Below are positions 37,162 through 45,532 of a DNA stretch of 64,000 bases, in pieces (position 1 is the first letter of the stretch; each line of letters begins with the position of its first letter). The stretch is from Desulfuromonadaceae bacterium. GTDB taxonomy: Bacteria; Desulfobacterota; Desulfuromonadia; Geobacterales; Pseudopelobacteraceae. The notes beneath the pieces were generated by a model. The model saw only the letters and a program-made list of their open reading frames with translations, searched no databases and was not told the DNA's origin. The stretch spans positions 1 to 64,000 of the forward strand of contig JAQUHA010000020.1 in NCBI GenBank assembly GCA_028683855.1. The letters run 5' to 3'. A program made the translations under genes and the position numbers.

Positions 37162-39053
37162 TTTGAAACTCCCAATATTCTTCTTAATTCGGGCAAAGGG
37201 CGCGGCTTTCCAAGTCGCGGAAGGTCGGTAATGATCTCTTTCATCGAAATTTCACCCCGCGCACCTTTAACAAGACCATCCTCAATAAGAGTTACCATTC
37301 CGGATGTCTCTACGCTTATTTTGCGTATCTCGTATGAACTCTTTTTATTCAGAATAGCATTTTTAACCATCTCATTCATAACGAGCAGTTCAAAAACACC
37401 GACGCGCCCACGATAGCCGCTGAATCTGCACGCCTTGCATCCACGCCCATGCTTGAACTCAGCTCCGACTATATCTTTCGGGGTCAGATTAAGCCTGTTA
37501 AGGTCAAGCGGAGTAGGTATGTACGGTTCGGCGCAGTCAGGGCATATCCGTCTTAACAGTCGTTGCGCAACAACGCAGACAACGGTGGATGAAATCAGAA
37601 AAGCCTCTATCTCCATATTCATCAGACGGATAAGACCGCCGATACTATCCTCTGTATGAAACGTAGTTAAGACTTTATGTCCGGTCAGCGCAGCCTGAAT
37701 AGCCGTCTCTGCGGAAAAATGATCGCGAATTTCACCAAGAACGATGATATCAGGATCCTGTCTCACTATATGCCTTAACGTCTCCTCAAATGTGACACCG
37801 ATTTTTGCATTTATCGAGCATTGAGAAATACCGTCAATTACAATCTCAACAGGATCTTCGGCTGTTATGATGCTTGTGTTCACGTCGTTCAGATAATTTA
37901 TGCAGCTGTAGAGCGTCGATGTTTTACCTGACCCTGTTGGTCCTGTGATTATCATTACCCCGGTTGGCACCTCCACCGCCTCGTAAATAAAGTGCTCAAG
38001 CATCCGGGGTGCCATCCCTATCTCTTTTATATCCAGCAGCGATGTTTTGCTGTTCAGAAGCCGCATAACTATCTTTTCGCCATATATGGTTATGAACATT
38101 GAAACCCGTAAATCGAGATCAATACCGTGTATATGGCTTTTAAACAGAATCCTTCCATCCTGATGACGGCGTTTCTCGGCAATATCGGCAGATGCCATTA
38201 CTTTTATGCGTGTTGAAAGTTGCGGTGCAATTTCTTTAGGAAAATCCTTATGGTGGCTCATAACACCGTCAAGCCTGAAACGAACCCGAAGCCGGTCCTT
38301 CATCGGTTCAATATGAATATCGCTCGCACCCTCGTGCAGAGCATCATCAAACAGGGTGTTGATCATTCCTATAATAGTATTTTCATCGGAGAGAACCGGC
38401 TGGTTTGTTGTCCGCTCAAGAGCCTTCAGCGTATTGGTGATAGACTCTTTGGAAGCGATCACAAACCTTGCGCTGTCACCTATGAACTTTTTGGTATTAT
38501 CGTGTGCTGCCTGATCCAGAGGGTCTGATAAAGCCACAATAACGGTTGATTCTTCACGTCGTACAGGGACAATCTCAAACTCTTTGCAGACAGCAAGGGG
38601 TATAACTGATAGGAGTGAACGATCTATTGCCACAAATGATAGCTCAATCAAGGGGTAACCGAGCTGATATGAAAGCGCCTCTAAAAAGCGCCGCTCTTCG
38701 ATAAACCCACGTTTAATGAGAATCTCGCCAAGTCGTTCCCTGCTTTTAGATTCGCTCTGCATCCCGAGAGCCTGTTTAAGATCAGCTTCCCGAAGGTATC
38801 CAAGCTCGACCAGAAAATCACCAAGACGAATATTAACCCTGTTATTTCTCAAAGTCTCCTGGAGCGTATCGCGCGTCAGATAACCAAGGTCAAGAAGCGA
38901 GTCTATCATCGTTTTCGGAGTGATCAGTTTGCTTCTAACCCGCATAGCGTAAGCAAGCTGCTGCTCAGAAATTATATTCTCACTAAGCAGGAGCTTGGTA
39001 ATCATTCCGGTATCGGGAGTTGAGGCAGCTGGTTGTCTCGGATCGGTATTCAT
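37158..39053 (-). CDS. GspE/PilB family secretion ATPase with N-terminal MshEN-like repeats
   Basis: 631 residues. Residues about 15-200 contain repeated helical 'LG..L.E.GY....L..AL' units of the MshEN/T2SSE-N type (SRERLGEILIKRGFIEERRFLEALSYQLGYPLIEL), which in relatives bind cyclic di-GMP. The ATPase core has EGASDIHIEP, Walker A GPTGSGKTSTLY, the Asp box ITAEDPVEIVIDGISQ, Walker B DPDIIVLGEIRD, His box ALTGHKVLTTFHTE and a tetracysteine zinc site (CPDC..., GCKACRFSG). It would power type II secretion or type IV pilus-like assembly. No pilin, GspF or secretin gene is in the window, so it works with partners encoded elsewhere. It overlaps the HDOD gene. Confidence 0.93.
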   Translation of the reverse strand: MNTDPRQPAASTPDTGMITKLLLSENIISEQQLAYAMRVRSKLITPKTMIDSLLDLGYLTRDTLQETLRNNRVNIRLGDFLVELGYLREADLKQALGMQSESKSRERLGEILIKRGFIEERRFLEALSYQLGYPLIELSFVAIDRSLLSVIPLAVCKEFEIVPVRREESTVIVALSDPLDQAAHDNTKKFIGDSARFVIASKESITNTLKALERTTNQPVLSDENTIIGMINTLFDDALHEGASDIHIEPMKDRLRVRFRLDGVMSHHKDFPKEIAPQLSTRIKVMASADIAEKRRHQDGRILFKSHIHGIDLDLRVSMFITIYGEKIVMRLLNSKTSLLDIKEIGMAPRMLEHFIYEAVEVPTGVMIITGPTGSGKTSTLYSCINYLNDVNTSIITAEDPVEIVIDGISQCSINAKIGVTFEETLRHIVRQDPDIIVLGEIRDHFSAETAIQAALTGHKVLTTFHTEDSIGGLIRLMNMEIEAFLISSTVVCVVAQRLLRRICPDCAEPYIPTPLDLNRLNLTPKDIVGAEFKHGRGCKACRFSGYRGRVGVFELLVMNEMVKNAILNKKSSYEIRKISVETSGMVTLIEDGLVKGARGEISMKEIITDLPRLGKPRPLPELRRILGVSK

Positions 39054-39319
39054 ATATGGTTTCCCAATAATCCAATTAATTTGGTTGATTACTCTATTAT
39101 ATTTCTGTTGAAATTAAAACAATATACTAATAAAAAAAACAATTCCTATATGATTTTTAACGGATTAATACAACAATCTTGAAAGCGGGTAATCTTTCTT
39201 GTATAAACAGAGCCTCTTAACTCATCCACTTTGGTGCAGAATTCAACTCTGTATAACCTGCCGATGATCGGCATTTTTTTTGTCTATAGTTCACAAAATA
39301 TTTAATCTCTGGAGTCTCT
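39054..39319. other. 266-base divergent intergenic region
   Basis: AT-rich spacer between the divergent ATPase (-) and MBL hydrolase (+) genes. It holds runs such as AATAAAAAAAACAA, likely promoters for both directions (no pair close to consensus was found), and a + strand terminator-like hairpin at 39259-39281. No protein-coding frame is convincing. Confidence 0.5.
39259..39281 (+). terminator. Terminator-like hairpin in the leader of the MBL gene
   Basis: TGCCGA (39259-39264) pairs with TCGGCA (39268-39273) across a 3-base loop, followed by eight T. It lies 39 bases before the GTG start on the same strand, with no gene before it, so it could end a small RNA or attenuate the MBL gene. Confidence 0.65.
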
Positions 39320-40090
39320 GTGAAAATTTGTTCTTTAGCAAGCGGCAGCAAAGGGAACTGCCTGTACCTTGAAACAGGTGAAACCCGCGTTCTCATAGAT
39401 GCCGGTCTTTCATTGCGGGAAACATTGCTCCGGATGGAAATGAACGCCATAAACCCCGAAAAAGTCAACGCCCTCCTTGTAACCCACGAGCATATTGATC
39501 ATATAAGGAGTGCAGGCTCTTTTGCCCGCAAGTTCAACATACCGGTTTTTGCAAGTCACAAAGTCTGTATTAAAGCTGAAAAACTATTCAAAAAAACCCG
39601 TGTTACCGAGTTTGAATCAGGCTCACTCTTTTTATTCAGAGATATTCAGGTTGATCCTGTATCAATAACGCACGACAGTTGTGATCCAGTCTGCTTTGTT
39701 CTCGAATCATCCGAAGGGCGCGCCGCATCCGTAACCGATCTCGGTATAGTTACCCGACTGGTTATAGAAAAACTTCGCGGCAGCCGTTTTATAAATCTTG
39801 AATCCAATCACGATCTGGATATGCTGATGAACGGCCCTTACCCCTGGGAACTGAAGCAGCGCATAAAATCCAAACATGGACATATTTCAAACGAAGAATC
39901 GCTGGCACTTCTGCATGAACTCGCGCACGAAGGGCTTGAAGCTCTCGTTATGGCCCATCTGTCTGAAGTTAACAATCACCCCGATCATGTCATACGTTCA
40001 ACCGAAGCGTTCCTGCGGAATCAGAATGTATGCTCTCCGAAGATTGTAATCGGCGAACAGCACCGTGCCAGTCGCGTGATAGAGATATAA
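39320..40090 (+). CDS. YycJ/WalJ-type metallo-beta-lactamase-fold hydrolase
   Basis: 256 residues starting with GTG at 39320 (CTGGAG upstream). The MBL fold shows MKICSLASGSKGNCLYLETGETRVLIDAG at the start, the metal motif VTHEHIDHIRS, THDSCDPVCF, VTDLGI, ESNHD and MAHLSEVNNHP. This pattern matches the YycJ (WalJ/VicX) branch, proposed to act as a 5'-3' DNA exonuclease in mismatch repair or in cell-wall control in Firmicutes. The exact role in this organism is unknown. The end overlaps no gene; the caspase gene starts 20 bases later. Confidence 0.9.
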   Translation: MKICSLASGSKGNCLYLETGETRVLIDAGLSLRETLLRMEMNAINPEKVNALLVTHEHIDHIRSAGSFARKFNIPVFASHKVCIKAEKLFKKTRVTEFESGSLFLFRDIQVDPVSITHDSCDPVCFVLESSEGRAASVTDLGIVTRLVIEKLRGSRFINLESNHDLDMLMNGPYPWELKQRIKSKHGHISNEESLALLHELAHEGLEALVMAHLSEVNNHPDHVIRSTEAFLRNQNVCSPKIVIGEQHRASRVIEI

Positions 40091-40110
40091 ACAAAAATGG
40101 AGGAGCAATC

Positions 40111-41091
40111 ATGAAACTGCTTATTTCAATGCTCTTTGTACTTCTGTCAATAACATCATCTTTTGCCTCCGAAACCCGTGGTCTTCGTGTCGTCGCCAAA
40201 GACACAACCACCAATCAGACCGGCGAAGTCAAACTCTACAACAAATCCTACGCGGTAATAATCGGTATCGACCGTTACAGAAACCTCCCCCCTGACCGTC
40301 AGCTGAAAAACGCCGTCAATGACGCGAAAGGTGTTGAAGAAACCATCCGAAAGCACTACCGCTTTGACAAAATTTACTCCCTCCATAACGAAGAAGCCAA
40401 CCGTGACGGCATAATGCGTCTTTTAACCTCAGAACTGCCAAAAACAGTCGGCAAGGAAGATGCGCTTTTCGTATTCTGGGCAGGTCACGGCAACCAGGAA
40501 AAAACCGACGAAGGTGAACTTGGCTACCTTATCCCGTATGACGGGAACGGTGACGGCATATACGGCAACATCACCATGAACCAGTTGAAAAACGACATAT
40601 CCCGTGCCATACCCGCCAAACACGTATTTTATGCATTCGACGCCTGCTACAGCGGTCTGCTCACCAGTAGAGCCGTGGACAAAAAAGTAACCAGAAACCT
40701 TGCCTACCTCAAAGAGATAACCAAAGAACGGGTCCGTCAGGTACTCACCGCCGGTTCAAAAGGTCAGGAGGCGCTTGACGGCGGGCGTGGAGGTCACTCC
40801 GTCTTCACCGGCAGGTTGATAGAAGCACTCGAAGCAACCGGCGACTACATAACCGCCAACGAGATTCAGTCGATTCTCAAGGAAAAAGTCTATCAGGATG
40901 CACGGGCGAGGGGGCATGAACAGACACCCGGTTACGGCACACTCTATGGAACAGGTGACTTTGTCTTTATCCCTAACATTGAACAGAAAGTGGAGGACAA
41001 CCGTGCCGAAGTAGCCAGAATGGAAGCCGAGCTGAAAGAGCTTGAAGCGCGTGAAGCGGAAGCCAGGAAATATCAGAACCAGCGACAGTAG
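40111..41091 (+). CDS. Exported caspase-like (C14) protease, N-terminal part of an amber-interrupted gene
   Basis: 326 residues to TAG 41089-41091. The ATG at 40111 follows GGAGGAG and begins a signal peptide (MKLLISMLFVLLSITSSFAS). The caspase p20-like domain starts AVIIGIDRYRNLPPDRQLKNAVNDA; the catalytic His is His126 in VFWAGHGNQ and the nucleophile Cys179 in YAFDACYSGLL. After GDFVFIPN the chain enters an Ala/Glu/Arg coiled coil that is cut at the amber codon. The next frame-matched segment (41092 onward) continues the same coiled coil, so this and the following CDS were one gene of about 772 codons. CAG to TAG is the likely change. As it stands the product is a complete protease domain with a short coiled tail. 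Confidence 0.85.
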   Translation: MKLLISMLFVLLSITSSFASETRGLRVVAKDTTTNQTGEVKLYNKSYAVIIGIDRYRNLPPDRQLKNAVNDAKGVEETIRKHYRFDKIYSLHNEEANRDGIMRLLTSELPKTVGKEDALFVFWAGHGNQEKTDEGELGYLIPYDGNGDGIYGNITMNQLKNDISRAIPAKHVFYAFDACYSGLLTSRAVDKKVTRNLAYLKEITKERVRQVLTAGSKGQEALDGGRGGHSVFTGRLIEALEATGDYITANEIQSILKEKVYQDARARGHEQTPGYGTLYGTGDFVFIPNIEQKVEDNRAEVARMEAELKELEAREAEARKYQNQRQ

Positions 41092-41103
41092 CGTGAAGCG
41101 GAA

Positions 41104-42429
41104 ATGAAACGTAAAACCGCCGAAGCAAAACTGAGAGCCGAACAGCTGCGTCAACAGCAGCTTGCCGAAGAGGCGAAGCATCAGAGGGAGATGCTGGCAG
41201 AACGTGCGCGCTTTGAGGCGGAACAGCAGCAGCGGGATCAACAGCTTACCGCCGCGCAGAGAGCGGAGGAAGAGCGCCTTGCCGCCCTCAAAGCCGAACT
41301 TGCCAGACGAAAACAGACTGCATCGCAGCCGCTTGGAAACACCCTTGCCGCCGCAGTAGCCGAACTAAAACGTCTTAATGGTGAAATTGAGAGTATAGAA
41401 ACTGCCTTCAGAAATGAACGGACTTCCGGCAAAACCAGAATCGGGAGTCGATACGACAAAGAAATTGCAGATATTCGGCTGCAGTCAACACAGAAGCAGA
41501 AACCGCTTGTCCGTGACGAATTTGAGACCGAGGCTGAGTTTCAAAAGCGGGTAAGTAAGCAGAAGTTGTATTTAACCGACCGGATAGCTGAACTGGAACT
41601 GCAGAAACTTGGCGAAACGGCAGAGCTTGAAACCAGACTTTCTAAAGAAGAGCAGAAGCAGACGGCTGATCTCAGGCGGAGTATGCAGACACTGGCTGAA
41701 AAAGAGTTCACCGTAGGCGCTGAAACCGTAGCCGTTGAACTGGGAACATACAACCCCGATAAACAGTATTTTCCTGTAACCTTATCCAGTAAAAACCAAA
41801 ACGTAAAGGTTGCCATTAACGGCACTATTCCGCTCCCCCGTGACGTTGCCCGCAGTTTTAAACAACAGTATCTGGCAGGTGCCATCCGACCGCAGGTAAA
41901 CATTAAGGCAGGTAGCGGTGATCTGATAGCTACTGTTTTAGCCAACGATTCTGACAGCAGTATCTATGAATATCATAACGGTGAATTTATCACCGTGGCG
42001 GAGCGGAAGCGGAGGGTGGAGGAGGCTGAAAGAGCTGAGAGAGCTGAAAGAGCTGAAAGAGAGCGTTTGATCTATACAGATCCGCAGAGTGGTCTGCAGT
42101 GGGCACGCAACGGAAATATTGCCGGCAAGGCAATGAACTGGAACGATGCAATGGCGTGGGCTGAAAACCTTGACTACGCAGGGTACAGCGACTGGAGATT
42201 ACCGACTAAAGAGGAGTTTGAGACCTTCGCGAAGCGGGGCGGGAACAGCCCTTCGGAGTGGTTTAATGCCAATGGCTTTAGCGGCGTTCAGTCTAACCTC
42301 TATTGGTCATCTACCAGCTACGCCGGCAATAGTACCTACGCCTGGATCGTCTTTATGATCAATGGCTACGTGGACTACTTCAATAAGACAAATAACTACT
42401 ATGTCTGGCCTGTTCGGAGTGGACAGTAG
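41104..42429 (+). CDS. Coiled-coil plus DUF1566 C-terminal part of the amber-interrupted caspase gene
   Basis: 441 residues if it restarts at ATG 41104, in the same frame as the caspase part; the codons from 41092 to 41103 (REAE) already belong to the coiled coil. No convincing ribosome site precedes the ATG, and no signal peptide is present, so independent function is doubtful. Residues 1-90 are a Gln/Glu/Ala/Arg coiled coil, then a mixed domain (about 90-310) and an Ala/Glu/Arg repeat (EEAERAERAERAERERL). The tail from about 313 is a DUF1566 C-type-lectin-like domain: GLQWARNGNIAG, MNWNDAMAWAENLDYAGYSDWRLPT, YWSSTSYAG and VWPVRSGQ at the very end. The last 45 codons are rich in NNC codons. 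Confidence 0.75.
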   Translation: MKRKTAEAKLRAEQLRQQQLAEEAKHQREMLAERARFEAEQQQRDQQLTAAQRAEEERLAALKAELARRKQTASQPLGNTLAAAVAELKRLNGEIESIETAFRNERTSGKTRIGSRYDKEIADIRLQSTQKQKPLVRDEFETEAEFQKRVSKQKLYLTDRIAELELQKLGETAELETRLSKEEQKQTADLRRSMQTLAEKEFTVGAETVAVELGTYNPDKQYFPVTLSSKNQNVKVAINGTIPLPRDVARSFKQQYLAGAIRPQVNIKAGSGDLIATVLANDSDSSIYEYHNGEFITVAERKRRVEEAERAERAERAERERLIYTDPQSGLQWARNGNIAGKAMNWNDAMAWAENLDYAGYSDWRLPTKEEFETFAKRGGNSPSEWFNANGFSGVQSNLYWSSTSYAGNSTYAWIVFMINGYVDYFNKTNNYYVWPVRSGQ

Positions 42430-42479
42430 ATACTTTGATTCTTTGACTCTTTGCTTCTTTGATTTTAACACTCAATCCC

Positions 42480-42984
42480 AGCTACCCCTCACCCCGCCCC
42501 TCTCCCGCAAGGGGAGAGGGGGCTAACTGCCTGAATGCCTTGAAGCTTCCCCTCCCTTTATGGGAGGGGATTGAGGGGAGGGTGAATAAGGGAAGTTACC
42601 CCTCACCCCAACCCTCTCCCGCAAGGGGAGAGGGGGCTAACTGCTTGAATGCCTTAAAGCTTCCCCTCCCTTTATGGGAGGGGATTGAGGGGAGGGTGAA
42701 TAAGGGAAGTAACCCCTCACACCAACCCTCTCCCGCAAGGGGAGAGGGAGTTAACTGCTTGAATGCCTTGAAGCTTCCCCTCCCTTTATGGGAGGGGATT
42801 GAGGGGAGGGTGAATAAGGGGAGCTACCCCTCACCCCAACCCTCTCCCGCAAGGGGAGAGGGGGCTAACTGCTTGAATGCCTTGAAGCTTCCCCTCCCTT
42901 TATGGGATGGGATTGAGGGGAGGGTGAATAAGGGAAGCTACCCCTCACCCGCCCCTCTCCCACAAGGGGAGAGGGGGCTAACTG
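42480..42984. repeat. 114-bp hairpin repeat array, five copies (last one incomplete)
   Basis: The core CCCTCTCCCGCAAGGGGAG recurs at intervals of 114, 114, 114 and 113 bases; its GCAA lies at 42507, 42621, 42735, 42849, and ACAA at 42962. Each unit has hairpin A, CCCTCTCCC/GGGAGAGGG with a GCAAG loop, and hairpin B, CCCCTCCC/GGGAGGGG with a TTTAT loop, joined by TAACTGCTTGAATGCCTTG. Copies differ by a few bases. The 114-base period is a multiple of three, which produces a long but spurious open frame with a 38-residue repeat. The array fills the 660-base gap between the caspase-DUF1566 gene and purB and is probably a mobile or REP-like intergenic element. Confidence 0.93.
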
Positions 42985-43089
42985 ATGGCATGGCCTTTAC
43001 TTCCCTGTTTGCAGGAAGTTTGATTGTATGCTACAACACTCCCCACGTTTTCCTATCGATAAACAACTACCCCAAAGGAGCTTTATAAG

Positions 43090-44385
43090 ATGATTCCACG
43101 CTATACCCGCCCAGAGATGGCAAAAATATGGGAGCCGCAGAACCGTTTTAAAATCTGGCTGGAGATCGAAACACTCGCCTGTGAAGCGCAGGCGGAGCTT
43201 GGCGTTATTCCAAAAGAAGTTGTTCCGGTTATCCGCGAAAAAGGGAATTTCAATATCGAGCGCATTGATGCAATCGAGCTTGAAGTAAAGCATGATGTTA
43301 TAGCTTTTCTCACCTCTGTTTCCGAGTTTGTAGGTCCGGAGGCGCGTTTTATCCATCAGGGGATGACTTCATCCGATGTTCTCGATACCTGCCTCTCTGT
43401 GCAGATGGTTCAGGCGGCGGACGAACTGCTCGCTGATATAGATATGATTCTTGAATCACTCAAACTACGCGCTTATGAGCACAAAGATACAGTCTGCATG
43501 GGGCGCTCCCACGGAATTCATGCCGAGCCGGTTACTTTCGGTCTCAAACTGGCATCTTACTACGCGGAGATGCAGCGCAACAGAACCAGGCTTGCTGCGG
43601 CACGCGAGAATATCGCTACAGGTGCTATTTCCGGTGCGGTCGGTACGTTTGCCAATATCGACCCGTTTGTTGAAGAGTACGTCTGCGGTAAAATGGGGCT
43701 TAAACCGGAACCGGTATCTTCTCAGGTAATTCCACGCGACCGCCATGCGGAATATTTCTGCGCTTTATCAATTATCGCTTCTTCAATGGAGCGTATTGCG
43801 ATTGAAGTCCGGCATCTGCAGCGCACCGAGGTTCTTGAAGCTGAAGAGCAGTTCACCAAAGGGCAGAAAGGCTCTTCTGCCATGCCGCACAAGCGTAACC
43901 CGATCCTCTCCGAAAACCTTACCGGTCAGGCGCGTTACGTCCGTTCCATGTGCATTCCGGCTCTTGAAAATGTTGCCCTGTGGCATGAACGTGATATTTC
44001 TCACTCTTCTGTTGAGCGTTATATAGCTCCCGATGCAACTGTCGCGCTGGACTTTTCACTCCGCCGTCTTAACGGCTTGATAAAAAATCTGGTCGTATAC
44101 CCTGAAAATATGATGAAAAACCTCAATCAGATGAAGGGGCTTGTATTCTCGCAGAAGATTCTGCTTGATCTGACACAGTCAGGCGTTTCGCGTGAGGATG
44201 CCTACAGGCTTGTTCAGAAAAATGCGATGAAGGTATGGGAGCAGGGGGCGGATTTTCAGACGGAGCTGCTTGCTGATGCCGAGGTGACAGGTGCTCTTGG
44301 TGAAGAGAAGATAAAAGAGTCGTTTGATCTGAGCTACCATCTAAAGCACGTAGATACAATATTCAAGCGAGTGTTCAATGGATAG
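43090..44385 (+). CDS. purB: Adenylosuccinate lyase
   Basis: 431 residues of the fumarase/aspartase superfamily: MIPRYTRPEMAKIWEPQNRFKIWLEIE, FIHQGMTSSDVLDT, MGRSHGIHAEPVTFGLK (catalytic His) and the signature KGQKGSSAMPHKRNPILSENL (flexible Ser loop). It performs two steps: SAICAR to AICAR and adenylosuccinate to AMP. AAGGAG lies nine bases before the ATG. It overlaps the following mscS gene by eight bases. Confidence 0.98.
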   Translation: MIPRYTRPEMAKIWEPQNRFKIWLEIETLACEAQAELGVIPKEVVPVIREKGNFNIERIDAIELEVKHDVIAFLTSVSEFVGPEARFIHQGMTSSDVLDTCLSVQMVQAADELLADIDMILESLKLRAYEHKDTVCMGRSHGIHAEPVTFGLKLASYYAEMQRNRTRLAAARENIATGAISGAVGTFANIDPFVEEYVCGKMGLKPEPVSSQVIPRDRHAEYFCALSIIASSMERIAIEVRHLQRTEVLEAEEQFTKGQKGSSAMPHKRNPILSENLTGQARYVRSMCIPALENVALWHERDISHSSVERYIAPDATVALDFSLRRLNGLIKNLVVYPENMMKNLNQMKGLVFSQKILLDLTQSGVSREDAYRLVQKNAMKVWEQGADFQTELLADAEVTGALGEEKIKESFDLSYHLKHVDTIFKRVFNG

Positions 44386-45475
44386 ATTGCTGTACATTAT
44401 CGGGAGAATTTTTAAGGCTGATGAATCTGAGGGTTTTTTACTCTTCTGGGCGAAAGAGCTCCTTGTTGCGCTCCTGATTTTCGGACTCTTCTGGATTGTC
44501 TCGCAGTTTATGGTAAAGGCGCTGAACAAGTGGGGGAGGCGCTTTACTGCCTTTACCAAGACTGATCTGGATGATCGTGTGCTTCAGCGTGTCATCCCGT
44601 ATATGTCCAGACTGTTTATTGTTCTTGGTGTATATCTGGCAATCCGTTCACTCCCGCTTCACGAAAAACTTTTGATAACTGCGTCAGGTGTTATCTACAT
44701 AGTTCTGGTCGTTATAATCTGTAACCTCGTTTATCACGCTATTGATGAGCTTATGAAGTGGTATGCTGCGAGTCAGGAAGATACTGCTAACGTCGCAATG
44801 TCGCGCCAGATGGTTCCAATTGCGGAAAAGATAGTCTCCCTTATGATCATGGGGACTGCTCTTATAATAGTTCTAAAACATTTTGATGTTGATATATTCT
44901 CGCTTGTGACTGCTCTCGGTATCGGATCGCTGGCTATAGGTATGGCTGCCAAAGATACTCTGGCACATATGATTTCAGGTTTTACAATAATGCTCGACCG
45001 CCCGTTCCGGATTGGTGACCGTATACTGCTTGTAGGGGGGCAGATCGGTGACGTTGTCGATATCGGTCTCCGGAGTACAAAGATAAAAACATTCGATAAT
45101 CAGCTCCTGATTATTCCAAACTCCGATTTATGCAACACGATGCTGACAAACCAGGCTTTTCCGAACAGCAGAGCGAAGGGGCGGGTAAATATCGGGGTGG
45201 CTTACGGGAGTGATGTGGATGAGGTGAAGTCTATACTGGTGGCAACAGCTCTTGAGGTTGCAGATGTTCTTAAAGATCCGCCGCCTGAGGCTTATTTTAT
45301 CTCTTTTGGAGATTCAGCTCTTAATATGTCGCTCTTTTACTGGGTGGAGGAGTATGGCAATCTTTTTGCCACTAACGATAAAGTTAATTCGCTGATCATC
45401 AATCGTTTTCGCGAGCAGAAAATCGAGATTCCGTTTCCGATTCGGACAGTTATTATGGAAAGTGCAGATAAGTAG
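44378..45475 (+). CDS. Small-conductance mechanosensitive channel (MscS family)
   Basis: 365 residues. About four membrane helices precede residue 200 (LLVALLIFGLFWIVSQFMV, LFIVLGVYLAIRSL, ASGVIYIVLVVIICNLVYH, KIVSLMIMGTALIIVLKH). The pore-lining helix is FSLVTALGIGSLAIGMAAKDTLAHMISGFTIMLDRPFRIGDRI, the MscS hallmark, followed by the beta domain (GDVVDIGLRSTKIKTFDNQLLIIPNS) and the cytoplasmic cage. It releases solutes upon hypo-osmotic shock. It overlaps purB by eight bases, so it is probably translated from the same message. Confidence 0.95.
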   Translation: MDRLLYIIGRIFKADESEGFLLFWAKELLVALLIFGLFWIVSQFMVKALNKWGRRFTAFTKTDLDDRVLQRVIPYMSRLFIVLGVYLAIRSLPLHEKLLITASGVIYIVLVVIICNLVYHAIDELMKWYAASQEDTANVAMSRQMVPIAEKIVSLMIMGTALIIVLKHFDVDIFSLVTALGIGSLAIGMAAKDTLAHMISGFTIMLDRPFRIGDRILLVGGQIGDVVDIGLRSTKIKTFDNQLLIIPNSDLCNTMLTNQAFPNSRAKGRVNIGVAYGSDVDEVKSILVATALEVADVLKDPPPEAYFISFGDSALNMSLFYWVEEYGNLFATNDKVNSLIINRFREQKIEIPFPIRTVIMESADK

Positions 45476-45532
45476 CTGGGATATAGCAGGAAGTCTCTGC
45501 CTTAACAGCTCATTAAACAGGGGGTGAAGAAT

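Larger units (their letters stand above)
40111..42429 (+). pseudogene. Whole caspase/coiled-coil/DUF1566 gene with internal amber codon
   Basis: One continuous frame broken only by TAG at 41089-41091. Signal peptide, caspase domain, coiled coil, middle domain and DUF1566 domain would give a secreted, surface- or partner-binding protease. The gene may be recently disrupted, read through, or affected by a sequencing error; everything on both sides is intact. Confidence 0.6.

Noticed and set aside
42480..42984. CRISPR array
   Set aside because: Units are contiguous near-identical 114-base blocks without unique spacers, and no cas genes are nearby.
40111..43000. Complete diversity-generating retroelement
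   Set aside because: Only a variable-region-like tail is seen. No reverse transcriptase, accessory gene or template repeat was recognised in the window, so the system itself is not claimed.
42459..43088. Open frame of 209 residues with a 38-residue repeat
   Set aside because: It is a by-product of the 114-bp hairpin repeat, whose period is a multiple of three. The translated repeat is dictated by the stems, and no ribosome site or domain is present.
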